Shown here: one piece after another, positions 54,096-64,000 of the stretch
How the letters are laid out: every line of letters begins with the position of its first letter
Position numbering within the stretch: the first letter of the stretch is position 1
Source: Pseudomonas laurentiana
Lineage (GTDB): Bacteria > Pseudomonadota > Gammaproteobacteria > Pseudomonadales > Pseudomonadaceae
Length of the DNA: 64,000 bases
Assembly (NCBI RefSeq): GCF_014648275.1
Contig: NZ_BMQU01000013.1
Span: 1-64,000, forward strand
Direction: 5' to 3'
The notes under the pieces: generated by a model
The model's database searches: none
What the model saw: the letters and a program-made list of their open reading frames with translations, nothing else
Told to the model about the DNA's origin: nothing
Position numbers and translations under genes: made by a program

Positions 54096-55259
54096 TTACA
54101 GGTAGTAGGCTTTCAGCGGCGGGAAGCCGTTGAACTCTACCGCGCTGTAGCTGGTGGTGTAGGCACCGGTCGACAGCCAGTACAGGCGGTCACCGATGGC
54201 CAGGTTCAGTGGCAGGCCGTATTTGTATTGTTCATACATGATGTCGGCGCTGTCGCAGGTTGGGCCGGCAATCACCACTTCTTCCATCTCGCCTTTTTTC
54301 TCGGTCCAGATCGGGAACTTGATGGACTCGTCCATGGTTTCGATCAGGCCGGAGAACTTGCCCACGTCGGTGTAGACCCAGCGCTCGACGGCCGTACGCG
54401 ACTTACGGGCAACCAGCACCACTTCACTGACCAGAATGCCGGCGTTGGCAATCAGCGAACGGCCTGGCTCAAGGATGATTTCCGGCAGGTCGTCACCGAA
54501 GTCTTCCTTCAGGAAGCGGATGATTTCCTCGGCATAGGTTTCCAGGCTGTTGGTACGGGTGATGTAGTTGGCCGGGAAGCCGCCACCCATGTTGATCAGC
54601 TTCAGCTCGATGCCGTCTTCGTCTTTCAGGCGTTCGAAGATCACTTTGACCTTGGCGATGGCCGCGTCCCAGACGCTGATGTCGCGCTGTTGCGAACCCA
54701 CATGGAAGGAGATGCCGTACGGCACCAGGCCCAGGTCGCGGGCGAGGATCAGCAGGTCCATGGCCATGTCGGTCTGGCAACCGAACTTGCGCGACAGCGG
54801 CCAGTCAGCGGTGGTCGAGCCTTCGGTCAGGATACGCACGTAGACTTTCGAGCCCGGTGCGGCCTTGGCAATGTTGCGCAGGTCGGCTTCGGAGTCGGAG
54901 GCATACAGACGCACGCCCTTCTCGTAGAAGTAGCGGATGTCCTTGGATTTCTTGATGGTGTTGCCATAGCTGATGCGGTCCGGGGTAACGCCGCGGCCCA
55001 GCACTTTGTCGAGCTCGTAGATCGAGGCGATGTCGAAGCTCGAACCCTTGTCGCGCAGCAGATCAATGATCTCGACCGCCGGGTTGGCCTTGACCGCGTA
55101 GTAGACCTTGGCGAATTCGAAACCCGCGCGCAGGTCGTCATAGGCCTGGCTGATCATCTGGGTGTCGATGAGTACGAAAGGGGTTTCTTGCTTGTCGGCG
55201 AACGCCTTCATTTTTTGAAAGGTTTCGCGCGCGAAGTAGTCTTCGACCTGAATCGACAT
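54096..55259 (-). CDS. speC: Ornithine decarboxylase, eukaryotic-type fold
   Basis: The 387-residue alanine-racemase-fold enzyme makes putrescine. The PLP lysine is in VYYAVKANPAV, the Gly loop in FHVGSQQ, the phosphate site in EPGRSL and the active-site cysteine in GPTCDSADI. Lysine decarboxylation by the same family is possible. Start set at 55259 (MSIQVEDYF). It stands alone with a long leader. Confidence 0.94.
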   Translation of the reverse strand: MSIQVEDYFARETFQKMKAFADKQETPFVLIDTQMISQAYDDLRAGFEFAKVYYAVKANPAVEIIDLLRDKGSSFDIASIYELDKVLGRGVTPDRISYGNTIKKSKDIRYFYEKGVRLYASDSEADLRNIAKAAPGSKVYVRILTEGSTTADWPLSRKFGCQTDMAMDLLILARDLGLVPYGISFHVGSQQRDISVWDAAIAKVKVIFERLKDEDGIELKLINMGGGFPANYITRTNSLETYAEEIIRFLKEDFGDDLPEIILEPGRSLIANAGILVSEVVLVARKSRTAVERWVYTDVGKFSGLIETMDESIKFPIWTEKKGEMEEVVIAGPTCDSADIMYEQYKYGLPLNLAIGDRLYWLSTGAYTTSYSAVEFNGFPPLKAYYL

Positions 55260-55787
55260 GCTTAGGGACTCCATGGGCAAACTAAAAAAATAAGTGGCTG
55301 CAGCTGAGCGCCCTCCGTATCCCCACTTTGGTTCGCCTACTTCCCAAGGCATGTCGCCGAAAGCAAAAAGGTCAACCGTGCCGTAAAAAAGGCATTACGG
55401 GTGACCTTGCTGTCTCGTCGTCAGTACTTGAGCCGGATGGATCGTTTCCAGCATGGACGCTCGGCGCGAACTTTAGGACTTGAGGGGTTCAAGATCAACA
55501 AAAAATGTCGCGTTTTTGCACACGTCTGTCGCCCGGCGTTGCGCAGCCTCTTTGTAACCGACTCATATGACAGGTAAATGTTCAATGAAAGGGCCGGCCA
55601 GGCCATGAGATCGCTGCCGCAACAGCGCCACTCACACAGGAGCATGGGTGAATTTCCAAGGCCTCAATGGCGTACCTCAAGACTTAGGGTAGTCGTCGTT
55701 GGCGGGCAGTCAGTCTATTGCTGCACCGCTGTCATATGGCTGGCTGGCAAGGGCTGGCGCAGTCGACTCAAACAGAGAGGTAAGGCC
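55260..55787. other. Intergenic region between speC and an unknown gene
   Basis: The 528-bp gap must hold the speC promoter and leader and the promoter of the gene at 55788. I see no firm gene, hairpin with T run or known box; several short frames are open but lack ribosome sites. Confidence 0.4.
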
Positions 55788-56387
55788 ATGTTGACGTTCA
55801 AATACGATAAATCATTTGTCGCTTTCGTTGAGTGCACCACACCAGGGTTCGAGGGCTATCTGGACTGTGGAGAGCTGAAGATGAAGCCGCTCGCGGATGA
55901 TCCGCACGGCCGCGAGGTACCCCATCGGCGCGCAGCCGACTGGCTGACAGTCACCTCATACAAGGGCCGTGAAGCGCATCGTTTCTGGTTTCGGTGTTTC
56001 GAGGACAGCAGCACCGGCAAGCGCTATTTCGATATTCAGTCCTGGAGCCGCAGGACTGGACGTGACCTGAAGACCAAGCAGCGTCATTGCGACTTGAGCA
56101 GTAACGGTTATGTCGGTTTGCACGAGGCTGAAACGCCGCACGAGTGCCTGTGGCAGGTTTCGGTGTTTGACCAGGACACGTATTGCGACGTTGGCGATGA
56201 CCTGGCGCTGGGCAAGATCGAATCGGTAGTGATCGCCAGCTATAAGGACACCCTGTTGTGTGCCTACGGTCGCGAGCAAGTCGGCAACGAGTGGTATTGC
56301 TATGCCGCTGACAGTAATGGTCCGGCGTTGATCCTGACGCTGGATATCCAGGATCTGGGTGAGGAACTGCTGGAGAATCAGGGCTAA
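55788..56387 (+). CDS. Unknown cytoplasmic protein
   Basis: The 199-residue product starts [10 protein letters not shown] at 55788 with AGAGAGG in front. It is beta-rich and hydrophilic, with several Cys (ECTTPG, LDCGELK, CLWQVSV) and no signal peptide. It does not match a family that I know. The end lies 122 bp before prfC. Confidence 0.65.
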   Translation: MLTFKYDKSFVAFVECTTPGFEGYLDCGELKMKPLADDPHGREVPHRRAADWLTVTSYKGREAHRFWFRCFEDSSTGKRYFDIQSWSRRTGRDLKTKQRHCDLSSNGYVGLHEAETPHECLWQVSVFDQDTYCDVGDDLALGKIESVVIASYKDTLLCAYGREQVGNEWYCYAADSNGPALILTLDIQDLGEELLENQG

Positions 56388-56509
56388 CGCCGGTGATGGG
56401 CTTCCACGGTCGGGTGGCGTGCGCCGGCCGTTGGGAGTCTCGACTTTGGTCCATCGGCAAGTTCGGGTATAATTTTGGCCCTTTTGAATCCCCAGTCAGG
56501 CGATTTCCC

Positions 56510-58093
56510 ATGACCAACCAGGCCGCCGAAGTCGCGAAGCGTCGCACTTTCGCCATTATTTCCCACCCCGATGCGGGTAAAACCACCATCACCGAGAAGC
56601 TCCTGCTGATGGGCAAGGCGATTGCCGTCGCCGGTACGGTGAAATCGCGAAAGTCCGATCGCCATGCCACCTCCGACTGGATGGAAATGGAGAAGCAGCG
56701 CGGCATCTCCATCACCACCTCGGTGATGCAGTTCCCGTACCGCGATCACATGATCAACCTGCTCGACACCCCGGGCCACGAAGACTTCTCCGAAGATACC
56801 TACCGCACACTGACGGCTGTGGACTCGGCACTGATGGTCCTCGACGGCGGTAAAGGTGTCGAGCCACGTACCATTGCCCTGATGGATGTCTGCCGCCTGC
56901 GCGACACCCCTATCGTCAGCTTCATCAACAAACTCGACCGCGATATTCGTGACCCGATCGAGTTGCTCGACGAGATCGAGGCGGTCCTGAAGATCAAGGC
57001 CGCGCCGATTACCTGGCCAATCGGCTGCTACAAGGACTTCAAGGGTGTTTACCACCTGTCCGGTGACTACATCATCGTTTACACCCCGGGCCACGGCCAT
57101 GAGCGTACCGAGGTGAAGATCATCGAGAAACTCGACTCGGACGAAGCCCGCGCACATCTGGGCGATGAGTACGAGCGTTTCATCGAGCAACTGGAGCTGG
57201 TTCAGGGCGCTTGCCATGAGTTCGACCAGGACGAGTTCATGAACGGTGAGTTGACGCCGGTGTTCTTCGGTACCGCACTGGGTAACTTCGGTGTCGACCA
57301 TGTGCTTGATGCTGTGGTCGACTGGGCACCACGCCCACTGCCACGTGTTGCCAACGAGCGCACAGTGGAGCCGACCGAAGAGAAGTTCAGCGGCTTCGTC
57401 TTCAAGATCCAGGCGAACATGGACCCGAAACACCGCGACCGTATCGCTTTCATGCGTATCTGTTCGGGGCGTTACGAGAAGGGCATGAAGATGCGTCATG
57501 TGCGCACCGGCAAAGACCTGCGTATCGGCGATGCTCTGACCTTCTTCTCGTCCGAGCGTGAGCAACTGGAAGAGGCCTGGGCAGGTGACATCATCGGTTT
57601 GCATAACCACGGCACCATCCAGATTGGTGACACCTTCACCGAAGGCGAGAACCTGGGCTTCACTGGCATTCCTCACTTCGCCCCTGAATTGTTCCGCCGT
57701 GTACGCCTGAAAGACCCGCTCAAGTCCAAGCAACTGCGTCAGGGCCTGCAGCAATTGGCTGAAGAGGGCGCTACCCAGGTGTTCTTCCCGGAGCGTAGCA
57801 ACGACATCATCCTCGGCGCTGTAGGTGTGCTGCAGTTCGATGTGGTCGCCAGTCGCTTGAAGGAAGAGTACAAGGTTGAATGCGCCTACGAGCCGATCAC
57901 AGTGTGGTCGGCCCGCTGGATCCAGTGCGACGACAAGAAGAAGCTTGAGGAATTCAAGGTCAAGGCCATGGAAAACCTGGCCATCGACGGTGGTGGTCAC
58001 CTGACCTACCTGGCCCCGACCCGGGTCAACCTGGCCCTGATGGAAGAGCGCTGGCCGGATGTGAAATTCCGCGCCACGCGTGAGCACCACTAA
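56510..58093 (+). CDS. prfC: Peptide chain release factor 3
   Basis: The 527-residue GTPase recycles RF1 and RF2. GTP-binding motifs: [30 protein letters not shown] and FINKLDRD. Start set at ATG 56510 ([14 protein letters not shown]). Confidence 0.97.
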   Translation: MTNQAAEVAKRRTFAIISHPDAGKTTITEKLLLMGKAIAVAGTVKSRKSDRHATSDWMEMEKQRGISITTSVMQFPYRDHMINLLDTPGHEDFSEDTYRTLTAVDSALMVLDGGKGVEPRTIALMDVCRLRDTPIVSFINKLDRDIRDPIELLDEIEAVLKIKAAPITWPIGCYKDFKGVYHLSGDYIIVYTPGHGHERTEVKIIEKLDSDEARAHLGDEYERFIEQLELVQGACHEFDQDEFMNGELTPVFFGTALGNFGVDHVLDAVVDWAPRPLPRVANERTVEPTEEKFSGFVFKIQANMDPKHRDRIAFMRICSGRYEKGMKMRHVRTGKDLRIGDALTFFSSEREQLEEAWAGDIIGLHNHGTIQIGDTFTEGENLGFTGIPHFAPELFRRVRLKDPLKSKQLRQGLQQLAEEGATQVFFPERSNDIILGAVGVLQFDVVASRLKEEYKVECAYEPITVWSARWIQCDDKKKLEEFKVKAMENLAIDGGGHLTYLAPTRVNLALMEERWPDVKFRATREHH

Positions 58094-58111
58094 GCCCCGC
58101 CTGCCCTACGC

Positions 58112-58175
58112 CGTTGTGGGAACGGTTTGCCAGTGATGCAGGCGCCACGTACTAGGTTGTGCAGGCAAGCCTGCC
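58112..58175. repeat. Decayed REP unit
   Basis: gtgggaacggtttgcc and ggcaagcctgcc mark a degenerate REP palindrome between prfC and dppF, which converge here. Confidence 0.6.
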
Positions 58176-58212
58176 AACCTGAGCGGGTAGTGCCGGCGAC
58201 GCTCTTTCTCTG

Positions 58213-59181
58213 CTAGAGGAATTGCTCGGCGTAGTGACAGGCGACTTGCCGCGTTTCTACCTGGCGAAATGCCGGTACCTCCCGTGCGCAACGCTCGGTG
58301 GCATGTGGGCAGCGTTTGTGAAATGCGCATCCAGAGGGCGGGTTGAGCGGGTTGGGCAGTTCGCCGGCGATCTTGATCTTTGGTTTGAGTGGGTCTGGAT
58401 GCAAGGTTGGGGTCGCTGACAACAACGCCTGGGTGTAAGGGTGCAATGGCTTGTTGTAGATGTCCTCTTTCGGGCCCATTTCTGCCGGACGGCCGAGGTA
58501 CATCACCAGCACCTGATCAGCCACGTGCCGCACGACTGCCAGGTTGTGGGAGATGAACACGTATGCGGTGTTGAACTCTTGCTGCAGGTCCATGAACAGG
58601 TTTAACACTTGTGCCTGGATCGACACGTCCAGGGCCGAGGTTGGCTCATCGGCCACCAGCACCTTGGGTTGCAGCATCATGGCCCGGGCGAGGGCGATAC
58701 GCTGGCGCTGCCCACCGGAAAACATATGCGGGTAGCGCTGATAGTGTTCAGGGCGAAGGCCGACCTGCTGCATCATCGCCTGGACTTTCTCACGCCGTTC
58801 GGCCTTCGAGAGGTTGGTGTTGATCAGCAAGGGTTCGGCGAGCTGGTCACCGATTTTCTGTCGGGGGTTCAACGAGGCATAAGGGCTCTGGAAAACCATT
58901 TGCACATCTTTGCGCAGTTGCTTGCGCTGCGCCTTGTTGGCCCCTGTGACCTCTTGCCCGGCAATTTTCAGGGAGCCGGAAGAGGGCTCTTCAATGAGGG
59001 TCAGGGCGCGGGCCAGGGTTGACTTGCCGCACCCGGACTCACCCACTACTGCCAGGGTCTTGCCGGCTTCCAGTTCGAATGAGACCCCATTCAGTGCACG
59101 GACCAGCGCGTGGCCCTTGAACAGGCCCCGGGAGACTTCGTAATGGCGGGTAAGCTCACGGGCGGTAAGAACGACGCTCAT
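58213..59181 (-). CDS. dppF: Dipeptide ABC transporter ATPase DppF
   Basis: The 322-residue ATPase has Walker A GESGCGKST, signature FSGGQRQRIALARAM, Walker B VLVADEPTSALD and the C-terminal oligopeptide-type extension with cysteines (PPSGCAFHKRCPHATERC). Its ATG overlaps the dppD stop (TAATG). Confidence 0.94.
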   Translation of the reverse strand: MSVVLTARELTRHYEVSRGLFKGHALVRALNGVSFELEAGKTLAVVGESGCGKSTLARALTLIEEPSSGSLKIAGQEVTGANKAQRKQLRKDVQMVFQSPYASLNPRQKIGDQLAEPLLINTNLSKAERREKVQAMMQQVGLRPEHYQRYPHMFSGGQRQRIALARAMMLQPKVLVADEPTSALDVSIQAQVLNLFMDLQQEFNTAYVFISHNLAVVRHVADQVLVMYLGRPAEMGPKEDIYNKPLHPYTQALLSATPTLHPDPLKPKIKIAGELPNPLNPPSGCAFHKRCPHATERCAREVPAFRQVETRQVACHYAEQFL

Positions 59182-60149
59182 TACGCCACCTCCTGGTTCA
59201 GCGGGTAGAAACAACGGACCAGGCTGTGGGCCTGTCTGTCCAGGCTTGGGCGTTGCTGGCGGCAGTTGTCCTGAACGTAGGGGCAGCGCGGCGAAAGCAG
59301 GCAACCCTGTGGGCGGTCATAGCGCCCCGGAACGATACCCGGCAAGGTTGCCAGGCGTGCGGCGCCTTCGCTGTGCTCGGGAATCGCCGCCAGCAGTGCT
59401 TCGCTGTAAGGGTGCGCGGGCACCTCGAACAGTTCCGGTACCTGGCCAATTTCAACGGCCTGGCCTGCGTACATCACGCACACACGCCTGGCTGTTTCAG
59501 CCACCACGGCGAGGTCATGGGTAATCAGAATCAGGGCCATGTCCCGCTCTTGTTGCAGGTTGAGCAGCAGTTCCATGATCTGCGCCTGGATGGTCACGTC
59601 CAGTGCGGTGGTTGGCTCGTCTGCGATCAGCAATTTGGGCTCGCCCGCAATCGCCATGGCAATGGCTACGCGTTGGCTCATGCCGCCCGAAAGTTGGTGC
59701 GGGTAGGCGTCCAGTCGGCTTTCAGCCGCCGGGATTTCGACTTTCTTGAGCAGCTCCAGCGCCCGCAGGCGGGCCGCCTTGCCGCGCAGGCCGAGGTGCT
59801 GGCGCAGCACTTCCTCGATCTGAAAACCGACGGTGTAGCTAGGGTTGAGCGCGGTCATCGGGTCCTGGAAGACCATCGCCAGATCCTTGCCGACAACGTT
59901 GCGCCGCTGTCGGGCGCTGAGCTTCAGCATGTCGCTGCCATCGAAGGTCATGCTGTCGGCGGTGACGATGCCGGGGGCGTCAATCAGGCCCATCAGCGCC
60001 ATCATGGTCACGGATTTCCCCGAGCCAGACTCGCCGACGATGGCCAGTACCTCACCTTTTTCCACGCTAAGGTCGAGGCCGTCGACCACCGGTACTGCCT
60101 TGGCGTCGCCAAAGCGCACATTGAGATTGTTGATCTGCAACAGTGACAT
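59181..60149 (-). CDS. dppD: Dipeptide ABC transporter ATPase DppD
   Basis: The 322-residue ATPase has Walker A GESGSGKS, signature [15 protein letters not shown] and Walker [13 protein letters not shown]; the C-terminus has cluster-type cysteines ([15 protein letters not shown]). Start at 60149 (MSLLQINN). Confidence 0.94.
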   Translation of the reverse strand: MSLLQINNLNVRFGDAKAVPVVDGLDLSVEKGEVLAIVGESGSGKSVTMMALMGLIDAPGIVTADSMTFDGSDMLKLSARQRRNVVGKDLAMVFQDPMTALNPSYTVGFQIEEVLRQHLGLRGKAARLRALELLKKVEIPAAESRLDAYPHQLSGGMSQRVAIAMAIAGEPKLLIADEPTTALDVTIQAQIMELLLNLQQERDMALILITHDLAVVAETARRVCVMYAGQAVEIGQVPELFEVPAHPYSEALLAAIPEHSEGAARLATLPGIVPGRYDRPQGCLLSPRCPYVQDNCRQQRPSLDRQAHSLVRCFYPLNQEVA

Positions 60150-60159
60150 GGGCGTCTCC

Positions 60160-61092
60160 TCAGGCGGCATTCTTGAGTTTCGGGTCTAGCGCATCACGCA
60201 GCCCGTCGCCCATCAGGTTGATTGCCAGCACGCTGAGCAAAATGGTCAGGCCGGGCAGGCTCACGACCCACCAGGCGCGTTCGATATAGTCACGGGCCGA
60301 AGCCAGCATCGTGCCCCACTCCGGGGTTGGCGGTTGGACGCCCAGGCCAAGGAAGCCCAGGGCTGCTGCATCGAGGATGGCCGAGGAGAAGCTCAGGGTT
60401 GCCTGGACGATCAGTGGTGCCATGCAGTTGGGCAGCACGGTGATGAACATCAAGCGTGGCAGGCTGGCGCCGGCCAGGCGTGCAGCCGTCACGTAGTCAC
60501 GGTTCAGCTCTCCCATTACCGCTGCGCGGGTCAGGCGTACGTAAGACGGTAACGAAACGATGGCGATGGCGATCACGGTGTTGATCAGGCCAGGGCCGAG
60601 GATCGCGACAATGGCCACCGCCAGCAGCAGCGAAGGCAGGGCCAGCATGACGTCCATCAGGCGCATGATCGACGGGCCGAGCAGGCGTGGGAAGAACCCG
60701 GCCAGCAGTCCCAGGAGGACCCCGGGGATCAGCGACATGACCACGGAAGACAGGCCAATCAGTAACGACAGGCGCGAGCCATGGATCAGTCGTGAGAGCA
60801 GGTCGCGGCCGAGTTCGTCGGTGCCGAGGATGAATTGCCAGGTGCCGCCCTCGAGCCAGACGGGTGGGGTCAACAGGAAGTCCCGGTACTGTTCACTCGG
60901 CGTATGGGGCGCGACCCAGGGTGCGAAGAGGGCACAGAAGACGATCAGGCACATGAACAGCAGGCCGGCGAAGGCACCTTTGTTGCGGGCGAATGCCTGC
61001 CAGAATTCGCTGTAAGGCGATGGGTAGAGCAGGCTCTGGTCAACAGCGCTGGGCGGCATGGCAGAAGCGGATTTTGTGATGGGGTCAGTCAT
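60160..61092 (-). CDS. dppC: Dipeptide ABC transporter permease DppC
   Basis: The 310-residue permease has six membrane segments and the EAA loop [21 protein letters not shown]. The N-terminal extension before the first membrane segment is usual. Confidence 0.94.
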   Translation of the reverse strand: MTDPITKSASAMPPSAVDQSLLYPSPYSEFWQAFARNKGAFAGLLFMCLIVFCALFAPWVAPHTPSEQYRDFLLTPPVWLEGGTWQFILGTDELGRDLLSRLIHGSRLSLLIGLSSVVMSLIPGVLLGLLAGFFPRLLGPSIMRLMDVMLALPSLLLAVAIVAILGPGLINTVIAIAIVSLPSYVRLTRAAVMGELNRDYVTAARLAGASLPRLMFITVLPNCMAPLIVQATLSFSSAILDAAALGFLGLGVQPPTPEWGTMLASARDYIERAWWVVSLPGLTILLSVLAINLMGDGLRDALDPKLKNAA

Positions 61093-61102
61093 TGTCGTGG
61101 CC

Positions 61103-62113
61103 TCAGCGCTGGTGGCGAATGCGTGGGTTGACCAGGCCGTAGAGGATGTCCACGACGAAGTTCACCAGGATCACCAGGCAGGCGATCAGCAGGATGCCAT
61201 TCTGTACAACGGGGTAGTCACGGGCGCCGATGGCTTCGATCAGCCATTTGCCGATGCCCGGCCAGGAAAAGATGGTTTCGGTCAGCACAGCGCCGCCTAG
61301 CAGGGTACCGACCTGCAGGCCGAACACGGTCAGAACCGGAATCAATGCGTTACGCAGACCATGCACGAAGACCACGCGGCCAGGTGACAGGCCTTTGGCG
61401 CGGGCGGTGCGAATGTAATCCTCGCGCAGTACTTCGAGCATCGAGGAGCGGGTCATGCGTGCAATCACTGCCAGTGGAATGGTGCCCAGGACGATGGCCG
61501 GCAGAATCAGGTGCATCAGGGCGTCCTTGAAGGCCCCTTCTTCTTCGCTGAACAGGGTGTCGATGAGCATGAAACCGGTGATGGGCTCAATGTCGTAGAG
61601 CGAGCTGATGCGCTCGGAAACCGGCGTCCAGCCAAGGCTCACCGAGAAGAACATGATCAGGATCAGGCCCCACCAGAAGATCGGCATGGAGTAACCGGTC
61701 AGCGAGATGCCCATGACGCCGTGGTCAAGCAGCGAGCCGCGCTTGAGGGCGGCAATCACCCCGGCCAACAGGCCGAATACACCGGCAAACAGCAGGGCGG
61801 CAAGCGCCAGTTCCAGGGTGGCCGGGAACAGGGTGAGAAACTCTTTCCAGACGCTTTCGCGGGTGCGCAATGATTCGCCCAGATCACCTTGGGCGAGCTT
61901 GGTAATGTAGTCCAGGTACTGCACCGGTAACGGTTTGTTCAGCCCCAGCCGTTCCATGGCTTGTGCGTGCATCTCAGGGTCGACCCGACGCTCGCCCATC
62001 ATCACTTCAACCGGATCACCGGGTATCAATCGTATGAGCGCGAACGTCAGTAAGGTGATGCCGAAGAAGGTCGGGATCAACAGTCCCAGTCGTCGGGCAA
62101 TAAAACTAAACAT
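61103..62113 (-). CDS. dppB: Dipeptide ABC transporter permease DppB
   Basis: The 336-residue permease starts MFSFIARRLGLLIPTFFGIT, standard for DppB/OppB, with the EAA loop YIRTARAKGLSPGRVVFVHGL. Ten bases separate it from dppC. Confidence 0.95.
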   Translation of the reverse strand: MFSFIARRLGLLIPTFFGITLLTFALIRLIPGDPVEVMMGERRVDPEMHAQAMERLGLNKPLPVQYLDYITKLAQGDLGESLRTRESVWKEFLTLFPATLELALAALLFAGVFGLLAGVIAALKRGSLLDHGVMGISLTGYSMPIFWWGLILIMFFSVSLGWTPVSERISSLYDIEPITGFMLIDTLFSEEEGAFKDALMHLILPAIVLGTIPLAVIARMTRSSMLEVLREDYIRTARAKGLSPGRVVFVHGLRNALIPVLTVFGLQVGTLLGGAVLTETIFSWPGIGKWLIEAIGARDYPVVQNGILLIACLVILVNFVVDILYGLVNPRIRHQR

Positions 62114-62152
62114 CTTCTGGTGTACCTCATCAGCCGGTTAGGCGTACCCGCC

Positions 62153-62181
62153 AACGCCCGGATAAGGCGCGGGCGGGCGTT
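62153..62181 (-). terminator. Hairpin between dppA and dppB
   Basis: AACGCCCG and CGGGCGTT pair around a 13-base loop just after the dppA stop. It could shield dppA mRNA and lower read-through into dppB, giving excess binding protein. Confidence 0.5.
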
Positions 62182-62187
62182 GTTGTT

Positions 62188-63783
62188 CTACTTCACCAGG
62201 GTGGTAGCGAAGTTGTTGGTGGTCAGCGGGCTGATGTGGAAGCCCTCGACGTTCTTGCGCATGGCGGTAAACATCTTCGGATGTGCGATGCTGATCCACG
62301 GTTGGTCTTCATCGTACACCGCCAGGGCTTTCTCATAGAGTGCTGCGCGCTCGCCAGTGTCGATGGTTTCGCGGGCTTTCGTGATCAGTGCCTGGAAGAC
62401 CGGGTTGCACCAGCGTGCGTAGTTCTCACCACTTTTTACGGCGTCGCAGCTCAACAGCGGGCTAAGGAAGTTGTCCGGGTCGCCATTGTCACCGGCCCAG
62501 CCGGTAGAGACCATGTCAGGTTCCCCTTTCTTCGCGCGCTTGAGCATTTCCGCCCATTCCATCACGCGGATATCGACCTTCAGGCCAATCCTGGCCAGGT
62601 CGGCCTGGAGCATTTCTGCGCTCAATCGCGGGTTGGGGTTGGTCGGGCCGCCACCATTGCGGGTGTACAGGGTCAACACTGTGCCTTCCGGTACACCGGC
62701 TTCCTTGAGCAGGGCGCGGGCTTTATCCAGGTCGCGGGGCGGGTTGTGGTTGGCGGTGTTGAAGCCAATCAGTGTCGGTGGGTAGGGGTTGATGCCGAGT
62801 AGCGCGTTGCCTTTGCCAAACAGTTGGTCTACATGGGCTTGTTTGTCGAACGCCAGGTTGATCGCTTTGCGCACTCGCACGTCATCAAGGTACTTGTGCT
62901 CGGTGTTCAGCGCGATGTAGCCGGTGGTCAGGGCCTCCAGTTCGTCGACTTTCAGGTTCGGGTCTTTGCGGATACTGGGAATGTCATCGGGCTTGGGATA
63001 CAGCGCGATCTGGCATTCGTTGGCTTTGAGTTTCTGCAGGCGCACATTGTTGTCAGTGGCAATGGTCAGCACCAGGGTGTCGCTGGGCGGCTTGCCGCGG
63101 AAATACTCGGGGTTGGCCTTGAAACGTATCTGGGCATCTTTTTTGTAGCGCTGGAAAATGAACGGGCCGGTGCCAATCGGTTGGCTGTTGAGGCTGCCAG
63201 TCTTGTTGGCTGCCAGCAGCTGGTTGGCATATTCGGCTGAATAGATCGAGGTGAAGGCCATGGCCAGGTCACGCAGAAACGGTGCTTCCGGGCGAGTCAG
63301 GGTGAAACTGACGGTGTGCTCGTCGACTTTCTCGACGCGTTTGAGCAAGTCCTTGAACCCCATGCTTTCAAAGTAGGGGAAGCCGACACTGGCCTTGTCA
63401 TGCCAGGGATGCGAGGGGTCGAGTTGGCGCTGAAAGCTCCAGAGCACATCGTCAGCATTCATCTCGCGGCTGGGGGTGAAGTACTCGGTGGTGTGGAACT
63501 TCACGCCTTGCCGCAAGTGGAACGTGTAGGTCAGCCCGTCCGGGCTGATTTCCCAGCGCTCGGCCAGGGCCGGTTCGATATCGGTGGTGCCCGGCTTGAA
63601 GTCTACCAGTCGGTTGAACACCGTTTCGGCGGCGGCATCGGCTGTCACTGCGGTGGTGTACTGAACGATGTCGAAGCCTTCCGGGCTGGCTTCGGTGCAC
63701 ACCACCAGCGGCTTGGCCGCCACACTGGTTGCAGTGCTCAACAATAGGGCTGCCAGGGCAGCCTGAAGGGGTCGCAGTTTCAT
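62188..63783 (-). CDS. dppA: Dipeptide-binding periplasmic protein DppA
   Basis: The 531-residue SBP_bac_5 protein has a signal peptide (LRPLQAALAALLLSTATSVA), then LVVCTEASPEGFDIVQY and the family signature PALAERWEISPDGLTYTFHL. It delivers di- or tripeptides to DppBCDF. First gene of the transporter part of the operon, downstream of the porin. Confidence 0.95.
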   Translation of the reverse strand: MKLRPLQAALAALLLSTATSVAAKPLVVCTEASPEGFDIVQYTTAVTADAAAETVFNRLVDFKPGTTDIEPALAERWEISPDGLTYTFHLRQGVKFHTTEYFTPSREMNADDVLWSFQRQLDPSHPWHDKASVGFPYFESMGFKDLLKRVEKVDEHTVSFTLTRPEAPFLRDLAMAFTSIYSAEYANQLLAANKTGSLNSQPIGTGPFIFQRYKKDAQIRFKANPEYFRGKPPSDTLVLTIATDNNVRLQKLKANECQIALYPKPDDIPSIRKDPNLKVDELEALTTGYIALNTEHKYLDDVRVRKAINLAFDKQAHVDQLFGKGNALLGINPYPPTLIGFNTANHNPPRDLDKARALLKEAGVPEGTVLTLYTRNGGGPTNPNPRLSAEMLQADLARIGLKVDIRVMEWAEMLKRAKKGEPDMVSTGWAGDNGDPDNFLSPLLSCDAVKSGENYARWCNPVFQALITKARETIDTGERAALYEKALAVYDEDQPWISIAHPKMFTAMRKNVEGFHISPLTTNNFATTLVK

Positions 63784-63818
63784 GAAAGCTCCCAGCGATC
63801 AATTAAAGCAGGTTAGTT

Positions 63819-63849
63819 GCCACGGGCGATTCGTCTAATCTCCCGTGGC
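63819..63849 (-). terminator. Hairpin after the porin gene
   Basis: GCCACGGG and CCCGTGGC form an eight-pair stem with a 15-base loop; no strong T run follows, so read-through into dppA is likely. Confidence 0.45.
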
Positions 63850-63857
63850 CATGTCCC

Positions 63858-64000
63858 CTAAAGGATGTTGAATGGAATGGTGGTGACGACCCGGAGCTCG
63901 TCCAGGCTGCCGTCGGCCTGGGCCTTGCTGGCACGGTGGGCGGTGTAGGTGGCGCGTACCGTGGCGTCTTTGAGCGAGCCGCTCTGCACGGTATAAGTGC
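63858..64000 (-). CDS. opdP: OprD-family porin, C-terminal end (OpdP-like)
   Basis: Reading leftwards from base 64000 there are 46 codons plus two bases, ending in TAG at 63860-63858. The sequence (SLKDATVRATYTAHRA, then DELRVVTTIPFNIL) is the last strand pair of an OprD-type outer-membrane channel. Its place directly before dppA matches opdP of P. aeruginosa, a dipeptide-preferring porin. The remainder is outside the window. Confidence 0.72.
   Translation of the reverse strand, partial: TYTVQSGSLKDATVRATYTAHRASKAQADGSLDELRVVTTIPFNIL

Noticed and set aside
55578-55787. 70-residue N-terminal extension of the gene at 55788
   Set aside because: The extension translates to low-complexity Arg-rich sequence without a ribosome site; AGAGAGG supports the start at 55788.

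Overview
The window is a piece of a Pseudomonas chromosome, probably from the putida/fluorescens lineage. Three things point there: the high-GC backbone, the gene order tRNA-Leu, queA, tgt, yajC, secD, secF, suhB, trmJ, cysE, iscRSUA-hscBA-fdx-iscX, ndk, rlmN, pilF, rodZ, ispG, hisS, yfgM, bamB, der, and Pseudomonas-type REP palindromes of the form gtgggag...ctcccac. No database search was possible, so all names rest on motifs, length and gene order.

Layout. 1-1146 is a TPR gene cut by the left edge and read leftwards. It was recovered by direct translation because its stop lies outside the window. 1.2-4.5 kb holds a LysR regulator, an NCS1 permease and an isochorismatase-type hydrolase. 4.4-5.0 kb is non-coding, with two neighbouring palindromes. 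5.0-10.2 kb is a leftward NAD-dependent formate dehydrogenase operon, fdsG-fdsB-fdsA-fdsD. 10.5-12.5 kb is scrappy accessory DNA: two overlapping IS5-family remnants, an orphan gene with a possible His/Cys dyad, a 40-bp TTG tract and a GrpB-like gene.

12.57-21.33 kb is an integrated mobile element of about 8.74 kb, inserted in the 3' end of tRNA-Leu(CAA). It is bounded by a perfect 29-bp duplication of the tRNA end. The native tRNA terminator is stranded outside the far boundary. Both ends carry arrays of a GGGTAGAA motif at 11-13 bp spacing, which look like recombinase arm sites. The element encodes a tyrosine integrase, a MobC-like accessory protein, a relaxase with a candidate oriT just upstream, a phage gpA-like HUH replication initiator, small regulators and three unknown cargo genes. 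Most of it is strongly AT-rich. With both a relaxase and a replication initiator but no conjugation apparatus, it looks like an integrative and mobilizable element that may also replicate. I regard it as the most interesting object here.

21.5-45.2 kb is conserved housekeeping: queuosine synthesis, Sec accessory proteins, Fe-S assembly, isoprenoid synthesis, outer-membrane assembly and ribosome assembly. 45.4-47.3 kb holds a methionine-type aminotransferase and an omega-amidase. 47.6-54.0 kb is an iron-uptake locus (piuB-, piuA- and piuC-like genes and a Sel1 protein) with Fur-box-like sites. 54.1-56.4 kb holds speC and an unknown gene, followed by prfC. 58.2-64.0 kb is a leftward dipeptide ABC transporter operon, dppA-B-C-D-F, behind the 3' end of an OprD-family porin that runs off the right edge.
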